Shown: piece after piece, positions 1 to 10,786 of the stretch
Position numbering within the stretch: position 1 is the stretch's first letter
How the letters are laid out: every line of letters begins with the position of its first letter
Notes under the pieces: model-generated
The model's database searches: none
What the model saw: only the letters and a program-made list of their open reading frames with translations
What the model was told of the DNA's origin: nothing
Origin: Eublepharis macularius
Lineage: Eukaryota > Chordata > Lepidosauria > Squamata > Eublepharidae
Assembly: GCF_028583425.1 (NCBI RefSeq)
Contig: NC_072801.1
Span: 66,727,766 to 66,791,765 of the forward strand
Direction: 5' to 3'
DNA length: 64,000 bases
Position numbers and translations under genes: made by a program

Positions 1-343
1 CAGGTGGGGGGGTGTCATCTCCTTTAATGGAAAAGAAAGAAACCTGGGTGAATGTAGTAAAGCAGCATACCTGAGTGAAAGATGTAGCCCAGCCCTGCTT
101 AGTCCTGTGCCAGGGGCTTTTTTCTATGTGGGATAATGATTTTTTTAAAAAAGACAAATACACACTCCACCTGCAGTCTGAAGTGGCACAATTCAGAATT
201 CCAGTACTTTCTGTGTCAGGATTCAAAAGTCTTGAATTTATAAATAATAAATACAAATAATGAATAAATGACCAAACGTCATCCTTAAGAGAACCAAATA
301 ATTATCACATTCCTTTTCTCCCCCCCCCTTATTTCTTCCATAG
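1..343. other. Upstream flank / intron end of RNase-1
   Basis: No coding exon is seen. The stretch ends in a pyrimidine-rich tract and an AG at 342-343 that reads as a splice acceptor, so an untranslated exon of RNase-1 should lie farther left, probably outside the window. RNase A family genes usually have this layout, with a non-coding exon followed by one exon holding the whole coding sequence. Confidence 0.5.
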
Positions 344-362
344 CATCCAATACCCCACCAGG

Positions 363-803
363 ATGTCCTCCAAGGATTCCTGCTGGCGGCTGCTGCGTTT
401 GGCCATCCTCCTCGCAGCCTTTCTGGTGCAGTCCAGAAAAGGGGCCTCCTACCGGGATTTCGTTAGGCAGCACATCGCTCACCCAAGAACCAGAGCCCCC
501 AATCTCAACACCTACTGCAACCGCATGATGCAGCGGAGGGGCATGACAAGAGGAACATGCAAAGCCGTCAACACGTTCATCATCGCCAGGCCAAAGGCCG
601 TTCAGAATATCTGCCGCAGAGGAGGGACCCGGGTGAATCGCCATCGGGATCTTTACAACAGCAGAAGGCGTTTTCGTGTCATTACTTGCAGCAACAGAGG
701 TCTTTATCCTCGTTGCCAGTATGTCGGTAAACGAGAGACCCGACGAATTAGTGTGGCCTGCGCCCACACCCTGCCAGTTCACTTTGAGCGACAACGCCCA
801 TGA
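363..803 (+). CDS. RNase-1: secreted, highly cationic RNase A superfamily ribonuclease (angiogenin-like, six cysteines)
   Basis: A 146-residue single-exon gene. A hydrophobic signal peptide covers about residues 1-27. The mature domain has six cysteines (52, 66, 84, 109, 118, 133), the three-disulfide pattern of angiogenins and non-mammalian RNases; the fourth disulfide of pancreatic RNase is absent. The catalytic set is complete: His37 in FVRQHI, Lys67 in CKAVNTFI and His140 in LPVHF. Such enzymes cleave single-stranded RNA after pyrimidines and are secreted. The mature part holds about 25 Arg and 3 Lys against 4 acidic residues, with clusters such as YNSRRRFR, which would suit binding of RNA, heparin or bacterial surfaces (inference). 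The start is the only suitable Met, 19 nt after the acceptor at 342-343. A possible ATTAAA polyadenylation signal lies at 837-842. One-to-one orthology with mammalian ANG cannot be settled by eye. Confidence 0.93.
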   Translation: MSSKDSCWRLLRLAILLAAFLVQSRKGASYRDFVRQHIAHPRTRAPNLNTYCNRMMQRRGMTRGTCKAVNTFIIARPKAVQNICRRGGTRVNRHRDLYNSRRRFRVITCSNRGLYPRCQYVGKRETRRISVACAHTLPVHFERQRP

Positions 804-836
804 TTCACCCACAGGATGCCAGGAGTTCAATGAAAT

Positions 837-842
837 ATTAAA
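837..842 (+). terminator. Possible polyadenylation signal of RNase-1
   Basis: ATTAAA, the common variant hexamer, lies 34 nt after the stop codon. The leader-to-stop layout makes it plausible, but no GU-rich element was scored. Confidence 0.35.
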
Positions 843-1012
843 ATGGCAGCCATCTAGTTCCGCTTTGCATAATGCTTTCTCAGCAACAGATGTCTTCAGC
901 AGGCTTTGTTCTCCCCAGGAAATCCTGGGGATTGAAGTTGTATAGGGAGGAGTTAGCAAAATATTCCGTACCTTCACCAAACTAGATTAGTTTCAGGTGG
1001 TTATTCATGCCG

Positions 1013-1700
1013 ATCTGCAGTAGGAGAGCAAGATTTGAGTCCAGTAGAACCTTAAAGTCCAAAGAGATTTTTCAGGATATGAGCTTCTAAGATTCAAGCT
1101 CTGACAAAGGGAGCTTGACTCTTGAAAGCTTATATCCTAGTAAATCCTAAGGTGCTACTGGATTTGAATCTGGCTCTTCCCCAAACTACAATTCCCAGAA
1201 TTCTTTGGGAAAACCATACTAGCTGAAGAAATGGTACCAGATAATCTGTGTGAACTGAGACTGAGAAACCAAGAGGTGTTTCAGGCACACAAGTTCTGCA
1301 GTTGATGACACCAAAGTCAAGTAATGAATGTGAGTGGGCCATTATCACAGCTATAAGACTAAAGGGAAAACATACTATTACCACAAAACTTTCCAAGGCT
1401 GTCAGACATTAAATATCTGGTTCACACACGCAAATGTACATCGCAGTTTCTCTACTCTTCATTACTGTCTTGACCCTTGTGACTGGGGGAGAGTGTGTGA
1501 ACTGACTGGTGTTCCCTGAAGGGAATTATGCTTGAGGTGATAATGCAGTTCAATCTGCGGTGTCTGATCTGTGAATACACACATGCCAGTGATCACTTGA
1601 TGTTGCTTATATCTGAGTTTATAGATTACATCTGTAGTCTTTAAGGTGCTACTGGACCCGAATCCTGCTCTTCTACTACAGACCAACATGGCTACCCACT
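1013..1700. repeat. Old fragments of the hairpin retroposon family
   Basis: About 1018-1190 has two arms in opposite sense (stretches like GAGTCCAGTAGAACCTTAAA and CCTAAGGTGCTACTGGAT), and 1635-1700 repeats the arm ending in CAGACCAACATGGCTACC. These match the hairpin element seen clearly at 57877-58083 but are much more diverged. The sequence between them is not recognised. Confidence 0.55.
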
Positions 1701-2240
1701 TGAAACTATCAATAGATCTGTGAGATTCACAATTTTTTACATTTGAATCACCTAATTTTTTCACTATTCTACATTCAGTCTTACGCACACATGAATCCTT
1801 TTCACTCACTGCTTTCATATGTTCTTCCGCTCACATATCTAACCACATTCATGGTACTTCTTAATTTTCTCACCCCTTTCTCACGTTTACTTCATTGCCA
1901 TATGCAGCAACCCTAGATGTCTGAAACCTTTGCCTTGCTGACAGAGTTTGGTTTGGAACTGGATTTTCCTTTTTCCAAACTTCTGAGTGAATGGAATCTT
2001 CATAAACATTCCATAACATCTCATCAACTGAGCTATGAAGCCCACTTCAATCAACAAAAGCTAGAATTCTCTCCACCAAGAGCAAAAGAGGTTTCAAACA
2101 CTCCATGCCATATTTGCCTGAAATTTTTAATCTTAGACTGAATTTATCTAACAGCAGAGGGAACAAATTAGCAAATATGTTAGTTTATATTATAAAATCA
2201 AATGTACATGTTCCTGTCTTTCCATGTACCATTTGTCTCT
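1701..2240. other. Intergenic, nothing recognised
   Basis: AT-rich sequence with only short chance reading frames. No splice-flanked exon or repeat family is recognised. Confidence 0.5.
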
Positions 2241-2248
2241 TTCCCTGA

Positions 2249-2452
2249 CTGAGAGCCAAGCTACAAGTGATGCCTTACACAGGTTGGACACTTGTCAGCT
2301 TCCCTCAAGTTTTGATGGGAAATGTAGGCATCCTGGTTTTACAGCTTGGCTCTCCATTACAGCTGCAAGACCAGGATGCCTACATTTCCCATCAAAACTT
2401 GAGGGAAGCTGACAAGTGTCCAACCTGTATAACGCATCACTTGTAGTTTGAC
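2249..2452. repeat. Palindromic MITE, GAGCCAAGC family (Harbinger-like?)
   Basis: About 200 bp forming one long hairpin: GAGCCAAGCTACAAGTGATG at the left and its near complement at the right, with a central pair of CATCCTGG arms. A closely related copy lies at 25106-25305, and shorter relatives lie at 49.9, 51.3 and 52.9 kb. Several copies are flanked by the same 3 bp of TNA type (TGA, TCA), which would fit PIF/Harbinger transposition. Confidence 0.7.
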
Positions 2453-2696
2453 TCTAAGAAACATAGGCCACCTCAACTCTCTCCTGCCCTCCAGTGTCTA
2501 TTGCATAGCATAACACTGCTTCCCTTCTGGTCTCCCAACAGATGAATAAGTAACTTACTGCTTTTCCTTCCTCAAACTTATTAGTGGCTGCCTAGACTGA
2601 GTGTGAACTCTATCAGACTGAGCAGCAGATGGCGCTAAAGAAATGTGCTTGCATTTGTTTCCTCAATAAAGCACATTCTTGCCAGGCAGATGCTCT

Positions 2697-2728
2697 GTGT
2701 GTGTGTGTGTGTTTGTGTGTGTGTGTCT
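2697..2728. repeat. (GT)n microsatellite
   Basis: An interrupted GT run followed by a short CAGT-like run. Confidence 0.85.
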
Positions 2729-2784
2729 GTCAGTCAGTCAGTGAGTCAGTCACACTTTCTAATCTGAGATGTGCTGGCCTCAGG

Positions 2785-2979
2785 CTTTCCTTGAATCAGG
2801 ATTACAGTTTGCCTTCCTTGCTACATGAGGCTAATATATTTCCAAGTGGGGCTTCAAAGAACATAAGCTTTAGAATTTGTGGCATGAGAACAAGGGCTTA
2901 TTTTCTTTGAAGCCCCACTTGGAAATATATTAGCCTCATGTAGCAAGGAAGGCAAACTGTAATCCTGATTCAAGGAAAG
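2785..2979. repeat. Perfect 77-bp inverted repeat (hairpin)
   Basis: The left arm 2785-2861 and right arm 2903-2979 are exact reverse complements over 77 positions, with a 41-bp spacer. The arms match no other repeat I recognise in this window. Exact identity implies recent formation, gene conversion or an assembly artefact. Confidence 0.9.
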
Positions 2980-4250
2980 ATTTCAATTACTACAGAATAG
3001 ACCATTAATAATAAAAAAGCAATGATCTGAATCCAGAACTTTTTAAAAAATATCACCTACATTGTTAGGTTGTAGGTAAAGCTCCCCTAAAGCTTCTTAA
3101 ACAGGCTAACCATGTTTTGCTCCCCCAAAGTCTGCAGAATTGACTATTTTAGTAAGCAAGTTCTGTTGTACTGGGGCCACAGCTGAGAAAGCCCCGTCAT
3201 CTTGTCCGTCAGATTTCACCTTACTAATAGAAGGACTAGGTAGTATCCACGAATGATTTCAAAACGCAGGAACTTGAGTGGGGCTCACCCCACAAGAATC
3301 CTTTCTCTAATGACGGCTGTAACATATGCCACTTAGCTGGCCTCATGCTGTTGCACCTTTAAGAAAAACAGCTATGACCCTAAGGACTGGTTTCTAGAGA
3401 GCTGATCCTGCAAAATGTGCTCCAGCAAGAACAGGCTGGAAATCTGAAGGCCCCTGGCTGTCAAGACTGGCGTTAGAATCAAATTGTCCATCTGCTGGCT
3501 TTATCCTGTTGCCGGCCTCCATTCCTTGCGGCCCAGAGCGATACATAGTGTCAGAAGCCAGGCAGGCCACAGCCTTCGCACAGAACAAAGGAAGAAACGA
3601 GCTGCCGACTGAATCGGAGACTGGAAACAGAGCAGAGAACAGGGTAAGAGGGGCTTTCGCAGGAGCAATGGAAAAGAAGTGGTCCGAAGGCTAAAAGCCT
3701 GCTTGTTTTCCTGTCTGGATTGGGCAAAAGGGCATTTGCAGAGCTTGGGTGGTTTATTAATGGCACGTTCACAGAGGCAGAAATAAACATTTAAGACCAA
3801 AGCAGGCTGTTTGAATCTGTTTTGCAAATATCATGGTGGCAGCTGCAACTCCTTTGGATCCCCTTTGAAGTTGGTAACCATTTCAATATTGGGGTAATCT
3901 AAAAATGACCTGCTTATAGAGGCAAGGGGAGTATATGCTCCAGCACTGGAAAGGATGAGTGCACAGGACTTACAGCAACACAAAATAGCCCTTGGCCAGA
4001 AGATGGCCTTTTATTAGGGTGAGAAAAGTTGCGCTTACCAGTCCCCCCCCCCCCACTTCTTTTACACAGCTATTCAATTGTGCAATAATGCTGCCCTCTG
4101 TTGGTGGGTCATGAGCTTATTTGAGCTGAGTTGCACCAGGTCCATTTGTTTGGGGACTTTCTTCTACACAACTTACGAGGAAGTGTTAAGCTAACGTGCT
4201 TTTGTATTCATGCAGCTTATAATTTTGAATGTTTTTGGAACCCTGATCTC
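2980..4250. other. Intergenic, mostly unassigned
   Basis: No coding exon is recognised. At about 3500-3650 there is a more GC-rich block that ends in a donor-like AGG/GTAAGAG at about 3642; it could be an untranslated leader exon of RNase-2, but nothing else supports this. A C homopolymer lies near 4043-4055. Confidence 0.4.
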
Positions 4251-4256
4251 TTCTAA

Positions 4257-4260
4257 ATGT

Positions 4261-4314
<54 letters not shown>
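4257..4314. repeat. (TC)n(AC)n compound microsatellite
   Basis: A TC run passes directly into an AC run. The long frame with repeated Cys-Val and Arg-Glu on the other strand is only this microsatellite read through. Confidence 0.95.
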
Positions 4315-4316
<2 letters not shown>

Positions 4317-4559
4317 CATTAATGGAGAAGAAATAGACCTGGAAGACTCCATTACATGTTTGAATTGCTGATAACTTTGTGGACTAATTTTGGTAAGTCT
4401 TGCCCCTAAATGAACAGAATTCACTGTGTCGATTGCCTGTTTTATTTCCCTGCCTGAGCCAATATCCATAAAGGGTGGATTTCTATCCAAGAAACTTAAA
4501 GGGGAACCACCACCCAATGGCCCCAATATCATGGCCCCAAGCAGAATCACAGACTACTC

Positions 4560-4760
4560 CGCCAGCATGGTGTAGTGGTTAGAGTATCAGACGAGGATTT
4601 GGGAGGCCACAGGAGCTCGCTGGGTGGCCTTGGGCCAGTCACTTTCTCTCAGCCTGGCCTACCTCCCAGAGTCGTCGTGAGGATAAAATGGTGGATGGAG
4701 GAATGATGTTGTAAGCTGCTTTGAGTCTCCATTGAGGGGCAAAGTGCAGAGTGAATATCT
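4560..4760 (+). repeat. Sauria-type tRNA-derived SINE
   Basis: The tRNA-like head carries GTGTAGTGGTTAGAGTATC (A-box-like), followed by the body ...CTTGGGCCAGTCAC... and ...GTGAGGATAAAATGG..., then a LINE-like tail. This order is characteristic of the SINE family common in lizards and snakes. Confidence 0.85.
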
Positions 4761-5224
4761 TTTTTAAAAAATATATTTTTCAACAATATTAGAGATGCCT
4801 AGAGACCCAGTCATGGATTTCCTGCATCTCATCTTGCTGACAAAGAAAGAAAGAGAAAATGTCTGTCACTGCTGAATGCAGGACTGAGTGAATAAGGACA
4901 CTCCCTTCTACTGTAAAGAGAACACCTCACACGGAGCCTCCAGGTGTACAATGGGATGGATAGGAACGTGTTGCCAGAAGGTGGCTGGTGTGTGACTTGT
5001 TCTTATGAGAAAACTGACCAAGAGCCAGCCCAGCTCAGATTCTCAGAACACACCTACATGAAGCTGCCTTATATTGAATCGCATCCTTGATCTATCAAGT
5101 AGTGTCGTAGTGTCTACTCTAATGGGCAGTGGCTCTCCGAGTTCTCAGGTAAAGGTCTTTCATATCGTCTACTGTTTGATCCTTTTTTAACAGAAGATAT
5201 CAGGAGTTGAACCCAGTTTCAGGT

Positions 5225-5640
5225 GGGTAGCTGTGATGGTCTGTAGTCGAAGAGCAAAATCCGACTCCAATAGCATCTTAAAGACCGACTAGATTTCCAG
5301 AGTATGAGCTTTCGAGAGTCAAAACTCCCTTAATCACCAAGTAGCACTTTTAAGACTAACCCACTTTACTGTAGCATAAGCTTTAGGGAACCACAGCTCT
5401 CTTCATCAGATGCTTCTGACGAAGAGAGCTGTGGTTCTGCAAAGCTCATGCTACAATAAAGTGGGTTAGTCTTAAAGGTGCTACTGGACTCTTTACTATT
5501 ATGCAACTACAGACTAACACGACTAACTCCTCTGGATCTATTAATCTCCAAGGGAGCTTTGACTTTCAAAAGCTCATACCTTGGAAATCTAGTTGCTCTT
5601 TAAGGTGCTGTTGGACCTGGATTTTGCTCCAGGACTTGAA
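5225..5640. repeat. Hairpin retroposon with a second copy inserted in its loop
   Basis: The outer arms at about 5255-5330 and 5553-5632 are complementary. In the apex sits a second member, 5342-5540, itself a hairpin. It is flanked by 12-bp direct repeats with one mismatch (TTAATCACCAAG at 5330-5341, TTAATCTCCAAG at 5541-5552). The duplication length indicates target-primed insertion rather than cut-and-paste transposition. Confidence 0.8.
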
Positions 5641-5884
5641 CCTGGGACCTCTGCATGCAAAGCAGATGCTCTATCAGGGATCTTCTATCCTATCTTAGAT
5701 GGGTGTAAGCTGATGGGGTCTGGAAGGGTTTGTGCAAGGTAGGACTGCTTGAGAGATAGCACAAGCCCCTAGAAAAGGATTTCCTTTGGGCTTCAACTCA
5801 TACCACCCAGACCAACAGCTTGGGTCCCGCAAATCATTTCTGCTGGTGGAAAGGATTTCTGTCAGCAGAGTGGATTTTCCTCAC

Positions 5885-6097
5885 TTCCTGCTGCAGCTCC
5901 AAGTTGGGAAATTCTTGGAGATTTGGGGATGGAGCCTGGGAAGGGCAGGGTTTGGGGAACAGAGCCAGGGTAGAATGCCATAGACTCCACCCACCAAAGC
6001 AGCCATTTTCTCTGGGGGAACTGATCTTTGTCTTTTGGAGATCAGTTGTAATTCCAGGAAATCTCTAGGCCCCACCTGGAGGTTGGCAACTCCAAAT
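5885..6097. repeat. TA-flanked MITE, GGGTTGCC family (partial)
   Basis: About 210 bp of the family whose full copies run from TA-GGGTTGCCA to TGGCAACCC-TA. This copy lacks the clean left terminus and ends in CTGGAGGTTGGCAACTCC. Confidence 0.75.
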
Positions 6098-6985
6098 GGC
6101 CCCTTAATGCTGCTTGGGGGCAGAAAGCCTGTAATAGGAAGGGAGAGAGATTGGCACAAATTGCTCCTCCATGTTTAGCAGATACTTTCCACGGGATCCA
6201 CACGAACTATTAGATGTAAATAAATGACATGACTTGTTCATGAACATAAACTTGTTCATGAAATAAAGTTAACCTTCTAGAAGCAGCTCTTTTATAGGCT
6301 AACAATATGCATTATGAGCATGGGTGTAGATGCAGCACAACTTTCTCAAGGCAAATATGGATCCGATCAATGCAGCAAATTTTATGGCCTCTGTGGAAAA
6401 GTAAATGTTCCCATGGTTGGTGAGTTAAAGTTATTGGAGCTCAGAGTGCTGAATTCTGCAAACAGTTGTATCTGCTGGATAAGCCCCTAATTTAAAAAGT
6501 TAAATCATCTATTTCTCATTTTATCTGGTTTGTTTTCAAGCATCTATTAGAGAAAGAAGTACAAAGAAGTGGTGGGAAGAAGTATTACTGTGAGTCTTAA
6601 GAAAACTTGTTGAATTTTAATGAGTTTGCAGTCAGGCTTTAGCTCCTGAGTTTGCCTGAATCTTTGCAAATATTTTGGCCAAAGGGAACATTCTGTCCTC
6701 CTGGTGGGATGATCAGATCCCTGGGATTTCTGAACAGGGTCAAAATCTGGCTTGTCTGCTTTGCATTGACCCATGTCCCCAGGTGATCATTATTTGAACA
6801 CACAATCACCATTGCTAAATGAATAAGATTTGCCAATATATATACTGGAACAAGTTGACGTTTACACCTGGCGATCAGGTAGCTGATAATAAGATCTGTA
6901 AAAATGGGGATCTAAGCACCATCTTGCAGTCTGGCTGTTGGAAAACTCTGTGTGGTAGGGCAGTTAAGGGGCTGGTCTTAGCTTT
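6098..6985. other. Intergenic, nothing recognised
   Basis: AT-rich. Only short open frames without family resemblance or splice context are present. Confidence 0.5.
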
Positions 6986-6994
6986 GGAAGGTTC

Positions 6995-7243
6995 GAATGC
7001 ATTTATTTATTTATGTCTTTACTTCATTTATAGTCTGCCTTTCTCCCCAACGGGAGACCAAAACAACTTACATCTTTCTCCTCGCCTCCATTTTATGCTC
7101 AAAACAACCCTGTGAAGTAGGTTAGGCTGAGAGTATTCAACTAGTCCAAGGTCACCCAATGAGCTTCCATGGTAGAGTGGTGATTTGAACCTGGGTCTCC
7201 CAGATCCTAGTTTGACATTCTAACCACTGCACCAAACTGTGGC
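6995..7243 (-). repeat. Sauria-type SINE (minus)
   Basis: Read on the minus strand it begins CAGTTTGGTGCAGTGGTTAG, has the GGTCACCC/CTTGGAC box and the CACAGGGTTGTTTTGAG box, and ends in an ATAAATAAATAAA tail at the plus-strand left end. Confidence 0.85.
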
Positions 7244-7245
7244 CG

Positions 7246-7412
7246 TTTTCACACGGCTTGCCAGCCACGGAATATCGCACTGAGCTCCCGGAACGACAGT
7301 GTCTTCCTGGTGCAAGAGAACTACTGTTCTCGCGTGAAATTGCGCCAGGAAGATGCTGTCATTCCGGGAGCTCAGCGCAATGTTCTGTAGCCAGTAAGCC
7401 ATGTGAAAACGG
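7246..7412. repeat. Palindromic MITE, GGCCGTTTTCACAC family
   Basis: About 165 bp forming one hairpin. The ends GGCCGTTTTCACACGGCTT and its complement are flanked by TGT on both sides. Relatives lie at 19.7, 42.8 and 50.5 kb with the same ends and related centres containing CpG-rich arms. Confidence 0.8.
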
Positions 7413-7415
7413 CCT

Positions 7416-8080
7416 GTATCCCCACTCTGTCATATGAAGTGAGCTTGGTTAGGAAATCTCTGTCTGACCTACTTCACAGGATTGTTGTGAGAAAAAAATG
7501 GAGAAAGGGTAGGGCTTTAAAAACAGATAAAACTGTTGACCATTTGCAGGGGGATTGCTCCAAAAAACCAACTGAAATGGGTCGTCGGACCCAGTTTCTA
7601 TACCTCCATCAATGTGACTGCTTCTCTTTCTGAAAAGGATCTAATGTTCCTAATGCGTCCCCTGCTTATCTAAAGATATCAACAAGGATTTCTCTCTTTC
7701 CCCTCCCCTTCCCTATTAGTTTATGCTTTTATCATGGAGCCTCTGACCATAGTTCTCAAAAACAATGAAAGCATTCAAGACATCTCAGTTGATTCTACAG
7801 GACATAAATTAAGCTTTTTTGCTGAGCAGTTCTAATCCTAAAATAGCCCTAACTGAGATCATAAAGTAGATGGAGACGTAGTAGATTGGCATCAGCATTC
7901 AACATTAATTGCAAAAAGCCCTTTATCTCCCTTTCTCCACACAGAGTTGAAGAACATGGCCCCATTTAGCTGGCCCAAAAAGTGTTGGAAATACCTGAGA
8001 CATACAATCTCAGCTGCTTTATATAATCACGCTGACTGTTCTTATTCCAGTGCAGAAACTGACCTTTTCAGATGAAAATA
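7416..8080. other. Intergenic with a SINE scrap
   Basis: About 7460-7515 carries the CACAGGATTGTTGTGAG box of a Sauria-type SINE. The rest is unassigned, and no exon is recognised. Confidence 0.45.
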
Positions 8081-8083
8081 GGG

Positions 8084-8302
8084 CTGCCAGCTCCAAGTTG
8101 GGAAATTCCTGGAGATCTTCAGGGTGAAACCTGGAAAAAGTGAGGTTTGGGGAGGAAAAGGACCTTGGCATGGCATAATTCCATAGAGGCCCCCCCACCC
8201 ACCCAAAGTAGCCATTTTCTCCAGGTGAACTGATCTCTGTGGCCTGGAGACCAGTTGTAATTCTGAGAGATCTCCAGTCACTACCTGGAGGCTGGCAACC
8301 CT
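8084..8302. repeat. TA-flanked MITE, GGGTTGCC family (full length)
   Basis: Runs from TA-GGGCTGCCAGCTCC to GGCTGGCAACCC-TA with imperfect terminal inverted repeats and a TA on each side. Confidence 0.85.
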
Positions 8303-8716
8303 AGATGAAGGTAGCTAAATGGCCCAATAAGAGATAATATGCTGGAAAGATAGCACCCCATTAATTGCCTGTTTAGGGGACCCTCCTCAATTTTATTGAT
8401 GGCAGTCAGTGAAAGTTTTTGTTTTTATTAATATTAACTTTCCTCTGTGGTGTACTGTAAATTTTGCAGTTTACTAAAAAAAAAAATCCTGATATTCGTG
8501 CCTCCCCCCCTCCCCCCGCCGCGTTTTTGGAGAATACCATCATTTGGCATTCCTCCTTCTCTTCAAGGTCTCGAAGAGAAATCTTTCTCTTCTGGGCAGC
8601 AGGACAGACAATTTCTCAAGTTGCAGTTTCTGAAACAAGTTTTTGAACTGTTGATAACATATTGTGGGACAATTTTGTTCTGTGTGTGTGTGTGTGTATC
8701 CTACCATATGTTTCCC

Positions 8717-9109
8717 CAGGCTTTTTTTCAGCTGGAACGTGGTGGAACGGAATTCTGGCACCTCTTGAAAATAGTCACATGCCCGGTGGCCCCACCCCCT
8801 AATCTCCAGACAGAGGGGAGTTTAGATCACCGGCGTGGAGGGCGATCTAAACTCCCCTCTGTCTGGAGATCAGGGGGCAGGGCCACCGGCCATGTGACCA
8901 TTTTCACCAAGGGTGATTTAAACTTTAAAAAACTCCCCCCCCCCTTGTTCCAGCTGACCCAAAATGACATCATTGTGCGGTCCCGGAAGCATGCACACAC
9001 TTTGTGCGTACACATGTGGTACCAGAGGCACCACTTCCTGCCAGGAGTTGCCCCCTGTGCCGGCAACCCACTGAATTCCACCACCTCTTTTCCCAGAAAA
9101 AAAGCCCTG
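8717..9109. mobile_element. hAT-type non-autonomous DNA transposon (long internal part)
   Basis: Termini CAGGCTTTTTTTCAGC and GAAAAAAAGCCCTG, flanked by TGTTTCCC (8709-8716) and CGTTTCCC (9110-9117), an 8-bp duplication with one mismatch. It contains complementary arms around 8800-8900. At 393 bp it is longer than the 244-260 bp members. An open frame of 305 codons across it (8447-9364) has no family features and is best read as chance. Confidence 0.85.
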
Positions 9110-9615
9110 CGTTTCCCCATGACCTTTCCTCCATTTTATGCTGTCAGGAACTCCGTAGGAGGGCTGCAAGTCATTGAGAACTCAGATTTGGATGCAGGTC
9201 GGTTGAAAAAAACTGACATTTGGAGAAACTGCTGGGGGGGAGGGTGTTGGTGGTGTTTTTTCCTAAAATGGAGGGAACTGTCTGAGGAAAGAGAAGAGAA
9301 GGCAGCTGAAGAGAGGGGAGAAAAGAAAAAGTTTTCCCTTGAAGAGTTTCCAAAGTTGTCTTAGCAAGGATAGCACTGTTGCTTTTTCTACCAGAAATCT
9401 CATTGTGGATTTCAGTAAACTCGTAATTTAATAAACAAATAAACATTCATAATTACCTGGTTCAGGATATGAATTTGTCCCCAGCTCAGAATGTTCAGGT
9501 GTATTATGAAATGAGCACCGTATGTCCTTCCCAAAGCTCTTCTCTAGCTCAGAATATAAATTAACGTTCTGCAAGATTCTACACGTAGAGAGAGAGAAAC
9601 AGAGGGACAAAGTTT

Positions 9616-9708
9616 TTTACAGCACAATCCTACAAAGAGTTACTCCAGTCTAAACCCATTGAAATCAATGGATTTAGACTAGCGTAACTCTTTTTAGGAT
9701 TTCACTTT
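9616..9708. repeat. Short palindromic repeat, CAATCCTA...TAGGATT family
   Basis: About 90 bp with arms GAGTTACTCCAGTCTAAACC and the complement, around CCATTGAAATCAATGG. A sister copy lies at 40509-40598. Confidence 0.7.
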
Positions 9709-9709
9709 T

Positions 9710-10370
9710 AATGTCTCTGTTACTCCCACTGCAATTTGCATTAAAGGCTGCCAAACTGCTTGAAGTCAAAAGTTAGTACATTGTAAGCGTATGCTCAGAA
9801 ATTCTTTAAATGTTAAACCCTTCAATTTCGATGATACTCTCCTTGACTGCTTTGAGCTACCGTGCCCAGACTACCTGACAGAACAGCCTTTTGATTGATA
9901 AGTATCTTCTCTATCTGTTTGGGTCGTTTATCTAGATTGTTTCATGCAAACCTTTTATCTGGCATTTGTTCCCTCTTCAGAGTTTTGCCTGATTCCCAGA
10001 TATGTTTGCAAGGGAGGGAGGTTGAAATTCCAAACTGCTTTCCCCCAGAACTGATGCTCAGAACAACAGTTTCCAGGAGGCAATATGATAAACCACCTCT
10101 ATACAACACCATAAAACCACTGGCTCAAAGGTGCAGATAAATGTCACATCTCATATTTCCTCCATGTTGTGGTCCATTGACCCAGCAGTTTACAATTCTT
10201 ATTTTCTTCATCATCATAGATATAAAAGTCCACCTAACAAAGGACCGCTATGTGCATCTGACAAAGTAGTCGAGCATGTTCTAGAATTTTAAAAGTTGTT
10301 GATTTTTACAAGACTCTAGGTTCCTGTATTTGTATAGAATTTGCCTTTTCAATGACTGCCATACACTAGC
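9710..10370. other. Intergenic, nothing recognised
   Basis: No exon, RNA gene or repeat family is recognised. Some open frames are present without features. Confidence 0.45.
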
Positions 10371-10371
10371 C

Positions 10372-10786
10372 CTGTTCACAAGTCACAGTGAACACATGTT
10401 CAATCCATATACAGTGTTCACTTGATTGTTTTTTAGTATGTATGCTGGGTAATTCTTGTGTTCATTCAGCATGTGTACAGCTCAATAACCAGATACTGGT
10501 TCAATGGTCTCAGTTACAAAGTAAAGACGTGTTGGCCTTTTCTCACAAACATGTACACACATTCACATTCATATGTTACAGTGAATGCACATCTGATTGC
10601 AAGAAAGAGCCAAGGCATATTTACTTTACAAATGAAATCTGGATAAATTTGGCTTTGGGTCACCTATTTGGCTGTCCGTGCATTCAATGTAATGTGAGAA
10701 TTATTCAAATATACATACAAAGAATAAACAAATGTACTCTGTACATGGATTGTATGAACATCAACTGTAACTTGTGACTGTGGCTT
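10372..10786. repeat. Element with about 50-bp terminal inverted repeats
   Basis: The left end (CACAAGTCACAGTGAACACA and onward to ATCCATATACAGTG) is repeated in reverse complement at the right end, with roughly three quarters of bases matching. This looks like an old non-autonomous DNA transposon. The 129-codon open frame across it is cysteine-rich but has no signal peptide or recognisable spacing, so I do not call it a gene. Confidence 0.6.

Noticed and set aside
285-980. 231-codon open frame antisense to RNase-1
   Set aside because: It is the mirror of the RNase coding exon; similar antisense frames lie opposite RNase-2 and RNase-3 and follow from their codon composition.
5225-5640. Bidirectional transcription terminator or small RNA precursor
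   Set aside because: The strong hairpin is explained by nested copies of a dispersed element with target duplications.
8447-9364. 305-codon open frame on the plus strand
   Set aside because: It runs through a hAT MITE and low-complexity sequence, has no domain, and its Pro- and Glu-rich ends come from C- and GA-rich tracts.
10388-10777. 129-codon cysteine-rich frame
   Set aside because: It coincides with an element bearing terminal inverted repeats, lacks a signal peptide and has no recognised cysteine spacing.
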